A stretch of DNA of 64,000 nt, from the NCBI GenBank assembly GCA_004764695.1, contig SMSO01000014.1:7398265-7462264 (forward strand), read 5' to 3'. The first letter of the stretch is position 1, and each line of letters opens with the position of its first letter. This document shows, piece by piece, positions 46,951 through 59,401 of this stretch. The notes under the pieces were generated by a model. It searched no databases and was not told where the DNA came from. It saw nothing but the letters and a program-made list of their open reading frames with translations. This stretch comes from Schizochytrium sp. TIO01 (taxonomy: Eukaryota > Sar > Bigyra > Thraustochytrida > Thraustochytriidae). The translations under genes were made by a program, and so were the position numbers.

Positions 46951-49900
46951 TGACCCCATCAATTATCTCTAATGCCTTTCAAGAATGTCTTTTAGCTTCC
47001 TTAAATACTAGATGAGTTCATCTGCCCTGAAATTCATTCTCCAGGACAGCAGTTCGCTAACTCTTAAATCAACCTTCTTAAATCCTTCATCAAGATCCTT
47101 GCCTTCATCTCTACAGTCAACCTCAAGCTGACCAGAATCATCTTTTAGCAACATCCCACAGTCTAAGGTGCTACTTTCCCTAAATATGGCGACGAGGTAC
47201 TTTCGGGCAAATGTAAAAGAGCTCTGTCAAAAAACAAACAAGAGTGACAAAGCTGTGACCCTACTTATATTTGAATGACCACTTATTCCGATATTGATCA
47301 AGTGATGATTTTGATAGTCTTCATTGTTGCTGTTGATCTACGTGTTAAGGTTTTGGTATCATCAGAGCTCGAACGGTAACCAAACAGCAAAAAATTAAAA
47401 GCTGGGAGAGTATTGGAGAAGATAGTTTTCACTTAGGCTTTTAGGTAAGAGGTCTGGTGCCCTTGGGATCTTCTCAAATTCTTGTCGACCAACTATAACT
47501 TCATTTAAGCCCTTCCTGAAAATATTAAATAAAGAATTATGTGAAAAAGACATTGCTAGAGTTCTTGGTATAGCATTGTAAGTGACCAATATTTATTTTT
47601 AAAGAAGACTTGAATAACTAGATAGGAAACCAAAAACTAAGGAAGTCAGGATGACAAATCCCCTGGCATCTATAAAAGAAAGAGAATAGGAGAAACCTAA
47701 CTTATGGTGAAAAAGAAGAAGAGATAATGACATAACCTTCTCAACTCTCTATATAAATAAGATGTCTGTCATAGTGTTAACGAATTCAATATGAATCCCT
47801 CCACGTTGCATCAATCCTTATGTCAGTAGATCGCAAATTAAAAAGCCTAAGCTCACAAAATCTCATTAAACCACCCAAGCAACCTCCCTACATTTTGCCA
47901 GTCAGTCTGTAGTTAAGTAGGTGGCAGTTCCTCGTAAGACTAAAACAGCTTGATTCGAACTTAGAAAATATAGTGAGGTTTATTTATTTCGTTCATTCAA
48001 CCTGAAAGTGGTCTAAGCCATCTTAGTTCATGAGGTGGATACACGTCATATCTTTTGTACGGAGGAGGAAAACTCCACAGCTAGAGTTTTGCCTTACTTC
48101 TTTCTTTTGGTGACCTCCATTATTTGGATACTGTTCTGGCCCTTTAGGATATTTCAATCAACTAGCAACAATGCCTCCATATTTTCATAGAAGCTACTAC
48201 ATACTGCTGAAACTCATGGTACAATTAGGTAGAGGCTGACTTCTCAAACAAAGGTAAGCTACTTGGGTACTTTGCAGACTTAAACTTTCAAGTCCTGAAA
48301 GGTGACTCTGGTCAGCTAGAGGTTAAGTATGAAGATGAAGGGAAGAGGCATCATAAAATTTGTTTTAAGATGTAGCGGTTTACTATCCTCGAAATCAGAT
48401 TCCAAGGTAGACTGATTCATATCATGATTATGAGACTCGTACGTGCTAGACATAATTGACAAGGCTAGGTTAACTCGTCTCTGTAATCATCAACTCAGAT
48501 TCCGCCATACTTGGTTTCAGAGAATGCGTATGTATGTACACTATTGGTTTGTGGCTTTACAATCATGCAAGCTTGGTTGACTAGTTCGATTCCTATGTAA
48601 GTCCTAAAGCCTTGGGTCTTACAACAATAAAATGTCTAGAAAGAAGTCTAGCAATGTCTCATCCACTAGTTTTCGATTGGAGATCTCAGTCTCAAGTTAG
48701 CTGTCAGCTGGCCTAGTCTGTGAATCTCATAGTGAAGGTATCCATATCAGATTAGTAGACTAAACTAGATATAAACTATATTATGTACGGCTGCAAAGAT
48801 CAACTTATCTATTTCCCAAGTCACCAGTTGTCCTCGGCCCTATAGGCTATTTCTATACAAATTACCTAACAAATGCATTTGCCTTATATTTCACATCAAA
48901 ACAGAGAAAATTTTACTGTTCCACTATTAAAAAAATAAAAATTAAACGAAAGTTAAAGTGTTATCGTGCGCACTCTTGCGCAATATGAAAAGCACGTACA
49001 CCTTAAAAAGAAGAACAAGAAGAAGCTGCGCATGTAAGCATACCCCGATCAATTACATTTTTGCAGCAAAGCAACTGACTAATACTATTTAAAGAGAGAG
49101 AAGCAATTTCACAGTAGCATAAGATCTATATACTGTTTACTTGAAACGTATTGTAGGGATCTTTGCAAGGAAAACTAGCATTATGTCATAGGGAAATGCT
49201 TGGGAGGCAAGGGGGATGTATGGAGGTCGTCATCTCTAGAGCTTGACGACAAAGGGTCAACTTCAAGATGCCCCCAAAGGGAAATGCCTGATTTGATAGG
49301 ACACTTAGTATTATTCAAGGCAAAATCCATGACAGATCAACACGGCTCAGAAGTGTACCATTTTAGCTTTCCAATGCACAAAGGCCCACCAACCCAAGAA
49401 ATTAAAGCACCTGTCATAGAATAACAGCTATTAGACGTCCAGGTAGACGCTTTTACTAACTTAGCACCATAGTAGACGTCATCTAGGGTTGTTCTCGCAC
49501 GATGAACCAACCAATATTGATATGCACAATACATGCTATTATTCAATACATGTTATTGTCTAGCTTGACGGATTTCTTTCACTTGGTGTTCATTATTTAG
49601 GAGCACAGATCGCAAACAAGAAGTAAGTATCGACACTTCGACTGACTTTTTCATGATTTTAATCCACATTCGTCACTTATTACTTGTCCATACCTTCTCT
49701 AAAAGGCCTCTTACTTGACAGCCACTAAGGCCTGAAAGTGTTTTCACACGGTGCATTCATATGCCATAGCGCTGGAACGTACTCTCTGTTTAATTCTGTC
49801 CAACTTTGCAAAATATAGCCTACTATAGTCTAATAAGGCATGCTACTGCTTATTATTATTATCAATGCTCTTTACCTTTGCTTTGTTTAAACGCCCAGGC

Positions 49901-51605
49901 CCTCTAGCTCACGCTCATATGATTTCCTTCAATCAATACCGGATTAATCTCTAGATCATTGGAGTGTGAATTTTCACTTAGCGTAGCATCGTTGTTTAAA
50001 AATTAAATAAAGATTGTCTTCATGTTTACATGAGCTTCTGCTCCTCTTTAAAGCAGTAGAGCAGATATTGCTACTTGAATTTTATTATTATTATTATTTA
50101 GCAGAAGCTTGTTGTACTTGAGCCATAGTCCCATTCAAAGCGCACACACTAAGCGGATCTACAATCCGAAAGCTCTGAGCCATTCAGGGACAGTTTTTTC
50201 TTTTTGTTCAATTCAGTCAAGTATGCAATGTAGAGACCTTTGATGGATTGTATTAACCAGAGAATCAAATCGTTTTCCGTTTTCGATTACCCAAATAACA
50301 TCCTATACCTGTCGAGCCATGTTTATGCCTTCAGTTCTGATGAAGTACATCATGGTTATCAAACAAATTCTGGCAATATTGCAGCTATGAAGGCAATGCA
50401 TTTTTGCTTATGTTTTAGTTTTAATGGAGCTACCGCTATGCGCACTGTATATGTATTGTACCACCAATAAACATTAAACAATGTTGAATTTTATTTAAGC
50501 CAAGAATAGAACAAGTCTCCGATAGGAGCTACTAAAGTTTACGCAGAGTTTCACAGCTCTCGCAACAATACAATAGTTGCTTCAACACAGAGTCTGGAAT
50601 AAATCGAGTTTCCACAAAGAGGAGAAATAAGCCTTCCGACTGATTTCTCGGTATAGTGTTCTATATCGGCAAAGTAGTTATGGATTTTAGAGATCAGAAA
50701 GTTGGGAAGCACAAGAAATTTACTCTGCCTAGAATTAGTCAAGAGTAGAAAGGTTTCAATCCAATTTTAAAAGATCTAGTACTGAGCGAGAAAACGGGAA
50801 CAACACTAGGTCAAGATTTCGAGAGGCTAAGAAGAATGCCTTTTGTTAGCCATCATACGAATACATTAAGTAATGAAGGGACCGAAGCAAGCTACAAGAT
50901 GAGTTTGCAAGGAAATGTGACAACAGATTCGAATCACATATCAAACCGTAAGCATAACAGCCAAAAACATTTCTTTGATACCCTCTAAGCAACATATACG
51001 ACAGTACGTCCGAATTATGTTTGGCGCGTATTTGAAAGACTTACCGCTGCTACAGAGAGACTAAAAATAGGTAGGCAGATGCATGCAAGAAATCTAGCAT
51101 CAAATCTTTCGGGGTCTGTTTCGAAGAGCTCGTTTCCAGATCTGATAAGTCTGAGTCCTTTGCTTGCAATCACCCAGCCGCGGCGTCACAATATACAAGA
51201 TGAAATTTTGGTTTTCTTCGAATAGGGAAATGCTTTTCCTTCCGCCTACTTTGAGATACCTGTATCAGAGGAAAAGGTAGTAGGTATTAGTAGGTACTTA
51301 GTACATCTGCAGTTCATAATGTTTTGGTCACCTGCTCCGTGCTGCAACGTATTTTGTTCTGTATTAGTTTGAACTTTTGAGTGACCAGCTATTGAGTTAT
51401 TGGGTTCTACAGAGGGTCCAAAAGAACTTTCATAAAATGTTGATAGAGGATAACTTAATCTTACTTGCCAGAGATTATACTCTATCCTTTCAAGTATAGA
51501 TAGGTAAAACCTCAAGGCCGCTATGAAATGGAAGTAGTATATACCTACCAGTACTTACTATCTGCCTGGTTCATTCGTTTCCGCCAGCGTTGCGTTTTTA
51601 TTCCA
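46951..51605. other. Gene-poor repeat-derived DNA
   Basis: No supported gene. Several degenerate repeat pieces recur, for example GACATTGCTAGAGTTCTTGG near 47550 (third copy of the dispersed repeat) and CAGTAGATCGCAAA near 47826, related to CAGCAGATCGCTAAA near 46495 and CAGCAGTTCGCTAA near 47045. Short open frames (for example 49200-49424 and 50240-50470) lack any motif. Confidence 0.45.
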
Positions 51606-51727
51606 GTGCAAAGATTGATTATAGTAGGCCTCTGACTAGTGACAGCGAGGTCAAAACGTCGTGTAGGTGCAAAGATTGATTATAGTAGGCCTCTGACTAG
51701 TGAAAGCGAGGTCAAAACGTCGTGTAG
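51606..51727. repeat. 61-bp tandem pair
   Basis: Units 51606-51666 and 51667-51727 differ at one base only (GACAGCGAGG versus GAAAGCGAGG). The near identity shows a recent duplication inside otherwise old sequence. Confidence 0.9.
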
Positions 51728-54700
51728 GTATCTACCCTGGTCGAAGTAGGTTGTAAGCGTACAAGCGACATGCTACAATACTCCTCATCGAACAATGGAT
51801 GATCAGAATTGTAGCACCCTCACCTTTAAATTGAGTGAGTACAAAATAGGAGAGAGCCTCCCAAGTTTATAACTAGTGATCTAAGTAATAGCAATAGGGA
51901 CTGTAGTAAGGGATGCTATAGCTTTGTCGGTCGCACTGCCACCTGCTGCAAAAAAATCAGAAATAAGTTTCTATCATAACTCTAGAAGCATCTCCATCAA
52001 AGCAGAATCACAAATGCATCTCCAAAGGAAAATGGTTTCAAGCTCCCTCATTTTTTTCTACCACTGCTGATTTTCATAACCATCATGATGGTGGTATCCT
52101 TTTCTTCGCAATTTGTAGCATTAACTATCTCCAAGAGAAGGGAGAATCATATTCTGATTGTTGTCATACCCCCTTCCAAATACGAGAGCTAGTAGTAGAT
52201 ATTTGGTTCTCGTTGGTGCCACAAATTTTACCATGATAGTAGTGACAAAGGGTAAAATTGCTTGGGTAACAGAGTTTGCTCAAAGACACTTTTTGATAGA
52301 CCAACCATAATAGTCATAGCTGCAGCTACTATTGAAACCGAATATCCTAGGTGGAGCTCATTAAATCAACTGCTAGCCCTCTTCATGGTGGATCCTAGCA
52401 TCACCAACCTAAAAAGCTTTCTTTCCTTAATTCGAAATTTTACTCCGAAATAAACTGCTAATCCAGATTATGTATCTAGCACACTAGAATTGTTATTTGG
52501 GGTGTTATTGTTTTTGATTTTTTAAAATAATATGAAGAAGTAATTTTATTACATTTAGCTACTAATGATACTACTACTGCAAAGAATAGTAATGCAATTA
52601 AGGTAAAATGAAATTAAACATAATTAATTAATTTAAAAAGAAGCTTATTTTAAAGTGTAAAAATTCACTTTAAAAAAGGAGAGAAACTGTTTTAACACTT
52701 TTATGTTAGAAGAGTTCGACATGCCGGAAACGGATGCGGAGTTTGCACACTAGTATTCTAGGTCTGTTGGTTTTTGCAAAAGTAGCATGCTCTCTCTTGC
52801 TGATGGATGGTGGCACGGCAGCGAAGGAGATCTTCGCGATCCAGATAGTGAACACTTTATTCTCAGCATGGATCGTCCGCCAAAATGCCGTTTGATAGTG
52901 CTGGAGTGTTTATAATTCATAATTTTTTAAATTTGTGGCCTTGTTAGTAAAAGGTAAAAGTATTCGCTTTGCATTGGTCATTATGCTTTTCCTTATTTGG
53001 GGCACTATGAGTTCTCTTAGGAAGCTAGCTAGTTACAAAGGATGCTCGCAACATTTCTCATTTGATTTTTTAGAAATGCTACCTAGCAGCAACAGCGGCA
53101 ATTGATATTTTGTTCAATCTTTCAAATTGGTCTAGGTGCAACAAAATTGTTGCACAGGCGGGAGCGGATAAAAAACAACTTTGGTAAGCTGGTGTTTGTT
53201 TTTCGATCTGTGGTTTAGATGCAAGGGCCCAGTGACGCCTCTAGAATTGCGAAGCAGTCACGCGAGTGGGGCCGGCTTCAAGTCTTCGGCGCTACATTAT
53301 GCGAAAAATTAGGAGAGGCATTCTAAAGTGAAAGCCACGTACAGATGAGTGAGGGCAAGTTGAGGTTTTTAGCCGAGTAAAAGAATTGCTCGGGACTCGA
53401 AGCAAATTTATAGCTATAATGAGCAATTCTTTCAGTTTAGTTGATAGTAGCAAACCATCAAGGAGAATTGTGTTGCACCACTGCTACTCTATATATTGCA
53501 GATTGTATGCACTAATTCGGAGTTTCATTCTGATGAGGAGACTTCATTGCTACCACTGACCTGCCTGCCTTCAAAAAAACCAAACCAAAAGACTTCAACT
53601 TGAAATAACTTGAACATCACACCTTTTTGAGAAGCAGGCTAAACCAAGAAAGTACTAATTATAAATTAACAATATAGGTACCTCCAATGGCTCTACTATA
53701 TTGAGCATGGCTAGCAAGCATACAGGAAAGAGACGCAGCAGCTCATCTCCTTTGGCTAGAGAGCTCCTTTGATTATGATTATACGCTACAAATAGTCGCT
53801 GGAGCTATCGCCAATGATATGCATTGCTTGAACCAAAAAAGTAAACTTGGGTGGCTAGGTAATACATAAGTAGTATATACCTATTTCAAGTTAAAGAAAC
53901 AGGTTTCTTTCACCCGGACGCGTAGCTAGCCTACGTACCGATGAGAATTATTGGGATTACTCATCCACGGTGCCCTTTTTAGTCTCTCTATTTGTTTTTA
54001 CGCCAGTGCTTCTACTGGTATTCTTATAACTTTGATTATGAATGTGACTGACTAATTATTTCAGTTGCTACTTGTAGTCCTAATATTTTAAACGTTCGTA
54101 TGTACTAGTATGTATGGTATAATTTATTAAAAAAGAAATACTAAAAATAGAAAAGAAGGAAAGAGGAAAATACCTCATGCTAGCACTACGATACTACTAA
54201 CAAGTAGTAATAGGGCGTCTGAAAGGTAGCACTTAAAAAAAAACAACAATTATTTTGATTTAAAAAAAGCTATTTTAAAAAGTTAAAAAAAGGAAGCCTT
54301 CAATAACCATGACACTTTTAAAAGAGGGCGGGCTTTGAAATAAAAAAAAGAAACAAAGGAACTTGAAAAAGAAAAGAGAAATATCGTGCCTTGTTCTGGT
54401 AAAGCAGATAGATGAGCTGCTCGGACTGAGGGAAGCGCTCGCTCGTCGAATATTTGCATACGCTTGAATATATATGCGTAGACTTGTTCGCAGCAAATCC
54501 TGAAAACAGCTGTAGCCCAAGGTAAACAATTTCAAGACGAAAAGCTGGGAGCAGGAGCCGCTAAAGGCCAGTTCCAGGAAATAACAGGCCTTTCAAAGCT
54601 TATATACAACCAACCAAGCGACTAGCAAGCAAGCAAAGCAAATAAACAAGCAACACGCGCAAACACTGAGGAGCCAATAGTGGCTGCGAGCAAGCGAGCA

Positions 54701-55219
54701 ATACTGAGACAGTAGCAGCTACCATCCTTCCATTCAGCCTAAACTCCTACTGTATACGTAACATATCTTATAAAGGTGCTACGAGAGTGAGACTGCTACC
54801 GCGAATTCAGGCAGTACTACTTTGTATTAACAGGAAAGGTAACAGTAGCATACATAGATAAAGTATACTGGGAAGAGCTACTAGGGAGACGCCAAGGTCT
54901 CCTTAAGGCTGTAGCAAATCATCAAAGTGGAGCAATCGACCTGAGTACCTGAGATTGTAGCACCATTCAAACCCAGGGCAGCCTCAATAATTAGATCAGA
55001 GCACGAATTCTAGAGAGCTTTGTAGAGAGGTGGAGTTGCGTGCTACTACTTGGACGCTGCATATATCATTTGGGTACTGCACGGAAACGACTCCCGATCA
55101 CCTTGAGAGTTGAACACGTGCAAGGGGGCACTCCATCGTAATATACATAGGCGTGGATTTGGTCGTGGCAGCGAGGAGGTTGCGCAAGGCGAGCAACAGC
55201 CACACAGAACTTGTGCTGA
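51728..55219. other. Gene-free region upstream of the Ser-rich gene
   Basis: No supported gene. It is rich in scattered CTACTA/TAGTAG motifs and AT tracts. The last few hundred bases are the presumed promoter and 5' leader of the gene starting at 55220. Confidence 0.45.
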
Positions 55220-57526
55220 ATGCCACCTGACTACGATCAGTATTCAAGTCCACTTTTGTGTACATCGTCTGTACATTCTCCATTACCTGTTTCTTGTGAG
55301 GATACAATGCAAGCAGATTCTTCGATTCCATCACTAAGATTTCCTTCTACCATCTCTGCAGCTTCAAGAGGTTTGCAAAAACCTTCGCCTTCAGTATCAC
55401 CAAGCCATTTGATTTCCACCAGCCTCGAATCTAAGGCACCCCCCACGACATCAACCACAATTCTTTCTAATTTCTCTCAAGGTTTTTCTTCATCAGCATT
55501 GCATAGCACTTCCGATATCCCATCCTTCTATTCCGTAAAAAAATCCTCGCCGCTTGAATCTGGATGTAAGGAGCCTACGGTAATTCAACCTACAACTACA
55601 CGGAAACGGGTCACACTCGCAATATCTTCGCCATCTTCATCATCTTCATCCACTAATGCACCTTCAAATGGTCTATTGTTATCGTCCAAATCTTCGAGAG
55701 CAGAGATGAACCAAATACCAGCCAAGACGAACTCGACAAAAACTATGGTTTCTTCGTTGGTTGCTAGCTCTGCCTCTGTGTTGCTGTCACCGCAAGTGAA
55801 TGTACGCAATGACGAGGACTCATCTCCGGTCCAAGGCGAAGACGATACAGATGAACTTGGTTCTGAAAAAACCATAGGAATTGGACAAGGTCACTTTGAT
55901 GGTGAAGAGGAAGAAACAGAGGGTGATGGACTGGAGCACAAGTGCCATATTTCATCTGGGGCTTCTTCTTCTTCTTCGACCACAGCAGCATCTTCAAGCT
56001 CGTCTACACGGTCGTCTCCATCGTCGTCTCCTTCCAGTTCTCCTTTGCGAAGAGCAGAACGCAACTTGACACATGATGGGAATGCCACTCAACAAGAAAA
56101 GCCTTGGGGCCCAGATGGCGAGCTCTACCACAAGAAGAGAAAAACAAAACGTTCTTCTTCTAAACAAAAGGTGCTGCAAATTAAAGCTGATTCTGCTTCG
56201 AATGATGGTTCTGCTGAACATGATCATGAAACTAAAAAGGTTGACGGAGGATTCGAACACTCTTTTGAGCAGGACGAAGTGAACGGCCAGAACAATAATA
56301 CCTCTATGACAGAGGTTATAGGTCTTGGTTTCTCCTCACTAGGTAGAAATCCATTTAAAAATAACCATTATCAACATCATCATCCTGCTGCTGCTGATGA
56401 TGACCATGAGGAGGAAAAAGGTATCTCACATGAAAATTTGGGCTCTCAACATCATTTAGAAAACCAGCTACTTTATTCGCAAGATGAGATATCAGCATCA
56501 CTTGGATCGAATGAGGAATCCATGGGCGTACAATCATCTATGATGTTATTTTCATCTCGATTCCCTTTTGCTTCTTCGTCATTTTCGTTTCCGCACCAAA
56601 ATTCTGAGGACGATTCTACAGCACATGTGACTTTCCCTCTTCATAGCCAATCATCATTTCTTTTTAGTGGTCGTCATAACTCGATGCAGAACACCATTGA
56701 ACAGGGTAATGATGAAGAGGGGGAACACAAACCGAACGAAAACCGTAATGAGGTGTTCATGCCCAGCGACTTCTGCAGTGACGAACACCACTCGGAAGAT
56801 GGAGATGGAGAAATGGAGGAACAAAATGAATTTTCTGAAGAAGTTGGTAATGAGGACGGACACGGGCGACCTTTGAAGAGGCAGCGCAAGCATTTTTCAT
56901 CATCATGGACTCCTTCTGCAACGTCGGGTTCATCTTCATTCCAAACCTCGGCGTTTGGCTTTGGGGATTTTCGTGATGCTGCTGTGCCTGGTCAGGGATC
57001 AGGAGAGGGGACATGGGACTCTAGGTGGACTAATGGTTTGTCTTCTTTCTCTTCTTCATTACAGCAACAGCAGCAGCAGGATTCCTCGTTTGCGTTTGCA
57101 CCCTTGTCATCGGCATTATACTTGCAGCCCTCTTCTTCTTCTTCTTCTTCTTCTTCTTCATCATCATCATCTGTTACGGCTCATGCATTTTCAGCTGCTT
57201 CATCAGAGCCAGGCTGTTCTGATTTCCACCTTCAAAATCCTTCAGGAGCTCAATTTTTCCCTCCCCACCCAACGTCTCCTCCTCCTCCTCCTCCTTCACA
57301 ATTTTTTGCCTCCTCTGCGCCATCATCATATCGCCCTCTTGACCATGACCATGACCAAAATCAAGACCAAAATCCGTACTATTTTGATTATCAGGATCCC
57401 CAGGATCCACGTGGTGACAGTGCTGAGGAAGACAAGGACATTGATCTTCCCCCTCGAGCTCGTCTTGGCGCGCCTGAAGGTCTTAGCGTTGAGGCTAGTA
57501 GTTCTTCCGCTCCTTCTTTTGCACAG

Positions 57527-57557
<31 letters not shown>

Positions 57558-59401
57558 CTTCTTTGTATCCTAACAGTGCGTATATTCCTAGTAGAAATGC
57601 CTACTACTACAACACCAATGTGGCTCAGAGTGGCGGTACTCCCACTACTAACACTACTATATCTACTACTGGTAGTGCGGCTCCTCCTTCTTCTTCTTCT
57701 ACTTCTTCAGGACTCAGGACTTCTCTTGCTAGTGATCATACTAACATCATGGTTTCCAGTAGGTACAACACTAGTCACTCTAACTACACCAGTGGCACTA
57801 GTCTTCCTCATCCTACGACTAGTGGTAGAAGAGGCCATCACAACAACCTCCCATCATCTTTGCATCCCTCTTTGCAAAACTGGAGCCCCCCACCGCCCTC
57901 CTCATCCTCCTCATCCTCCGGGCCTGCTCCAGGCTCTTCTTCTTCTCCTGCTTTGGCCTCCTCTCTGCACCAGGCAGGTCTCGAGAATAACAACCTCGCT
58001 CACAACAACAACAGCTCCTTTGTGGACTCTCTGTGGCATACGAACGAGGCAGCAGCAGGAGGAACAGCAACATCAGCAACCTCTGCTGCAGGAGTCCCCG
58101 TGGGAGGTTCTGGCATCGCCGGCGACCTGGCTTTCTTGTTCTCTAGCAACCCAACCAGCAGGTCGCCTGGCTCGCCTCGTGTTTCTACGAGTTCGTCACC
58201 GTCGCATTTACAGCACAACAGAGGTTTTGGCGGCGTGAAATGTGGTAAGACTGGATACTCAAGGACAGCCATCACCTCATCAGCGAACAATCCGAATATG
58301 GTCATGGCATCCTCCTTGAACGCATCAGAAGACAGTGACAGTTGGAATTTGCAGCGCAATCTCGTAGATATTTGGGATGCATACTCTGACGCAGATCTAA
58401 GATCTGCGACTGTGGTCTCTGGGGAGCTTGGGTTCGACACCCTTAATCTCACCAACTTTTTGGTTTCCAAGACGCAATGGACAGACCCCTCAGCCGTTCC
58501 ATGGGGGCTCTGGAAACTAGTAATTCTCCATTACGCTTTCGAAAGAGAAGACCCCGACTTTCTGGAGGAAGTGCTCGGTTTCGTTCTCGCACGGGAGGCC
58601 CAGACGGCACATCTTCGTCCGGACGCTCATTGCTTACCAGAGTATCATGGCCCTCCTCAAACAGCCCAAGGTTTTATTCAACTTATGGTACTATTGGCTA
58701 AACGATGCCCCGCGGAGCTCCGGCTTGATAGTATGTGCGTGCTCTTTGGTGTAGATCCGTCTCCTTACATTTCATTTCATGTGCCTACATCTTTGACGCA
58801 CCTTCGCACAGATTTCTTGCGCCATATCATCACTACCACTCCAAACACAGATGCCGAGATCTATCAATCTTGTATTCTTTACTTATTCTACACAATGAAC
58901 ATGTACAAACTCGATGACTTCAACCACACATCAGGCCATGCACTAGCGGAGGCGGGAGTACCTAAAGAATGTCTTCGAAGTATTCTCGCAGCTATGCAGG
59001 ACAGCAGTAGTGTTCCTCCTCCTCACCATCATCTGCAAAATCATAGCCATGTTCATCATGACCAGAGCCAACAGCTCAACATGACTTCTCAGGCGGATGC
59101 CCTCGATTCAATGTCAGCTGGACCAGGGGTCGTAGGTTCAACCATTGAGGCTTCAAATGACACCTCAAATGCTGGCTCGGATGATGGTGGCCAGTTACGC
59201 CTGATTGTCGAGGGTCAGTTTGTTTGCGAGGGTGTGAATGCAGACTTTCGTGTGGGCCTTGGTAGCAAAGGAAAGGCCAAAGTACGCATTGATGTTAACG
59301 GAAGTCACACGCGTATTACTCTACGCGACGAAGTTGCCCAGGAACTGGTGGATCAGCTTCGCGCGCCTGCTTGCCTTCGTTTGGCCTACAAACCCAGGTA
59401 A
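55220..59401 (+). CDS. Large Ser-rich cellular protein with ordered C-terminal domain
   Basis: 1393 residues, ATG at 55220; a second in-frame ATG at 55307 would remove 29 residues. About the first 1030 residues are low complexity: Ser runs of up to about 14, acidic Glu/Asp stretches, His and Asn patches, encoded partly by TCT/TTC microsatellites. Residues about 1030-1290 look folded and helical, with NLQRNLVDIWDAYSDADL, VPWGLWKLVILHYAFER, FLEEVLGFVLA and AEIYQSCILYLFYTMNMYKLDDF. The last 60 residues form a beta-rich end (GQFVCEGVNADFRVGLGSKG). No family recognised. Intronless over 4.2 kb. It overlaps the myotubularin gene by 16 bp tail to tail. Confidence 0.7.

Noticed and set aside
48560-48620. 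tRNA-like T-arm string (GTTCGATTCC)
   Set aside because: No matching acceptor, D or anticodon arms around it.
49200-49424. 74-codon frame in the gene-poor region
   Set aside because: No homology pattern, isolated, and of a length expected by chance.
56955-58238. 427-codon Leu-rich frame
   Set aside because: It is the +1 shadow of the Ser-rich gene; TCT and TTC runs read as Leu in that frame.
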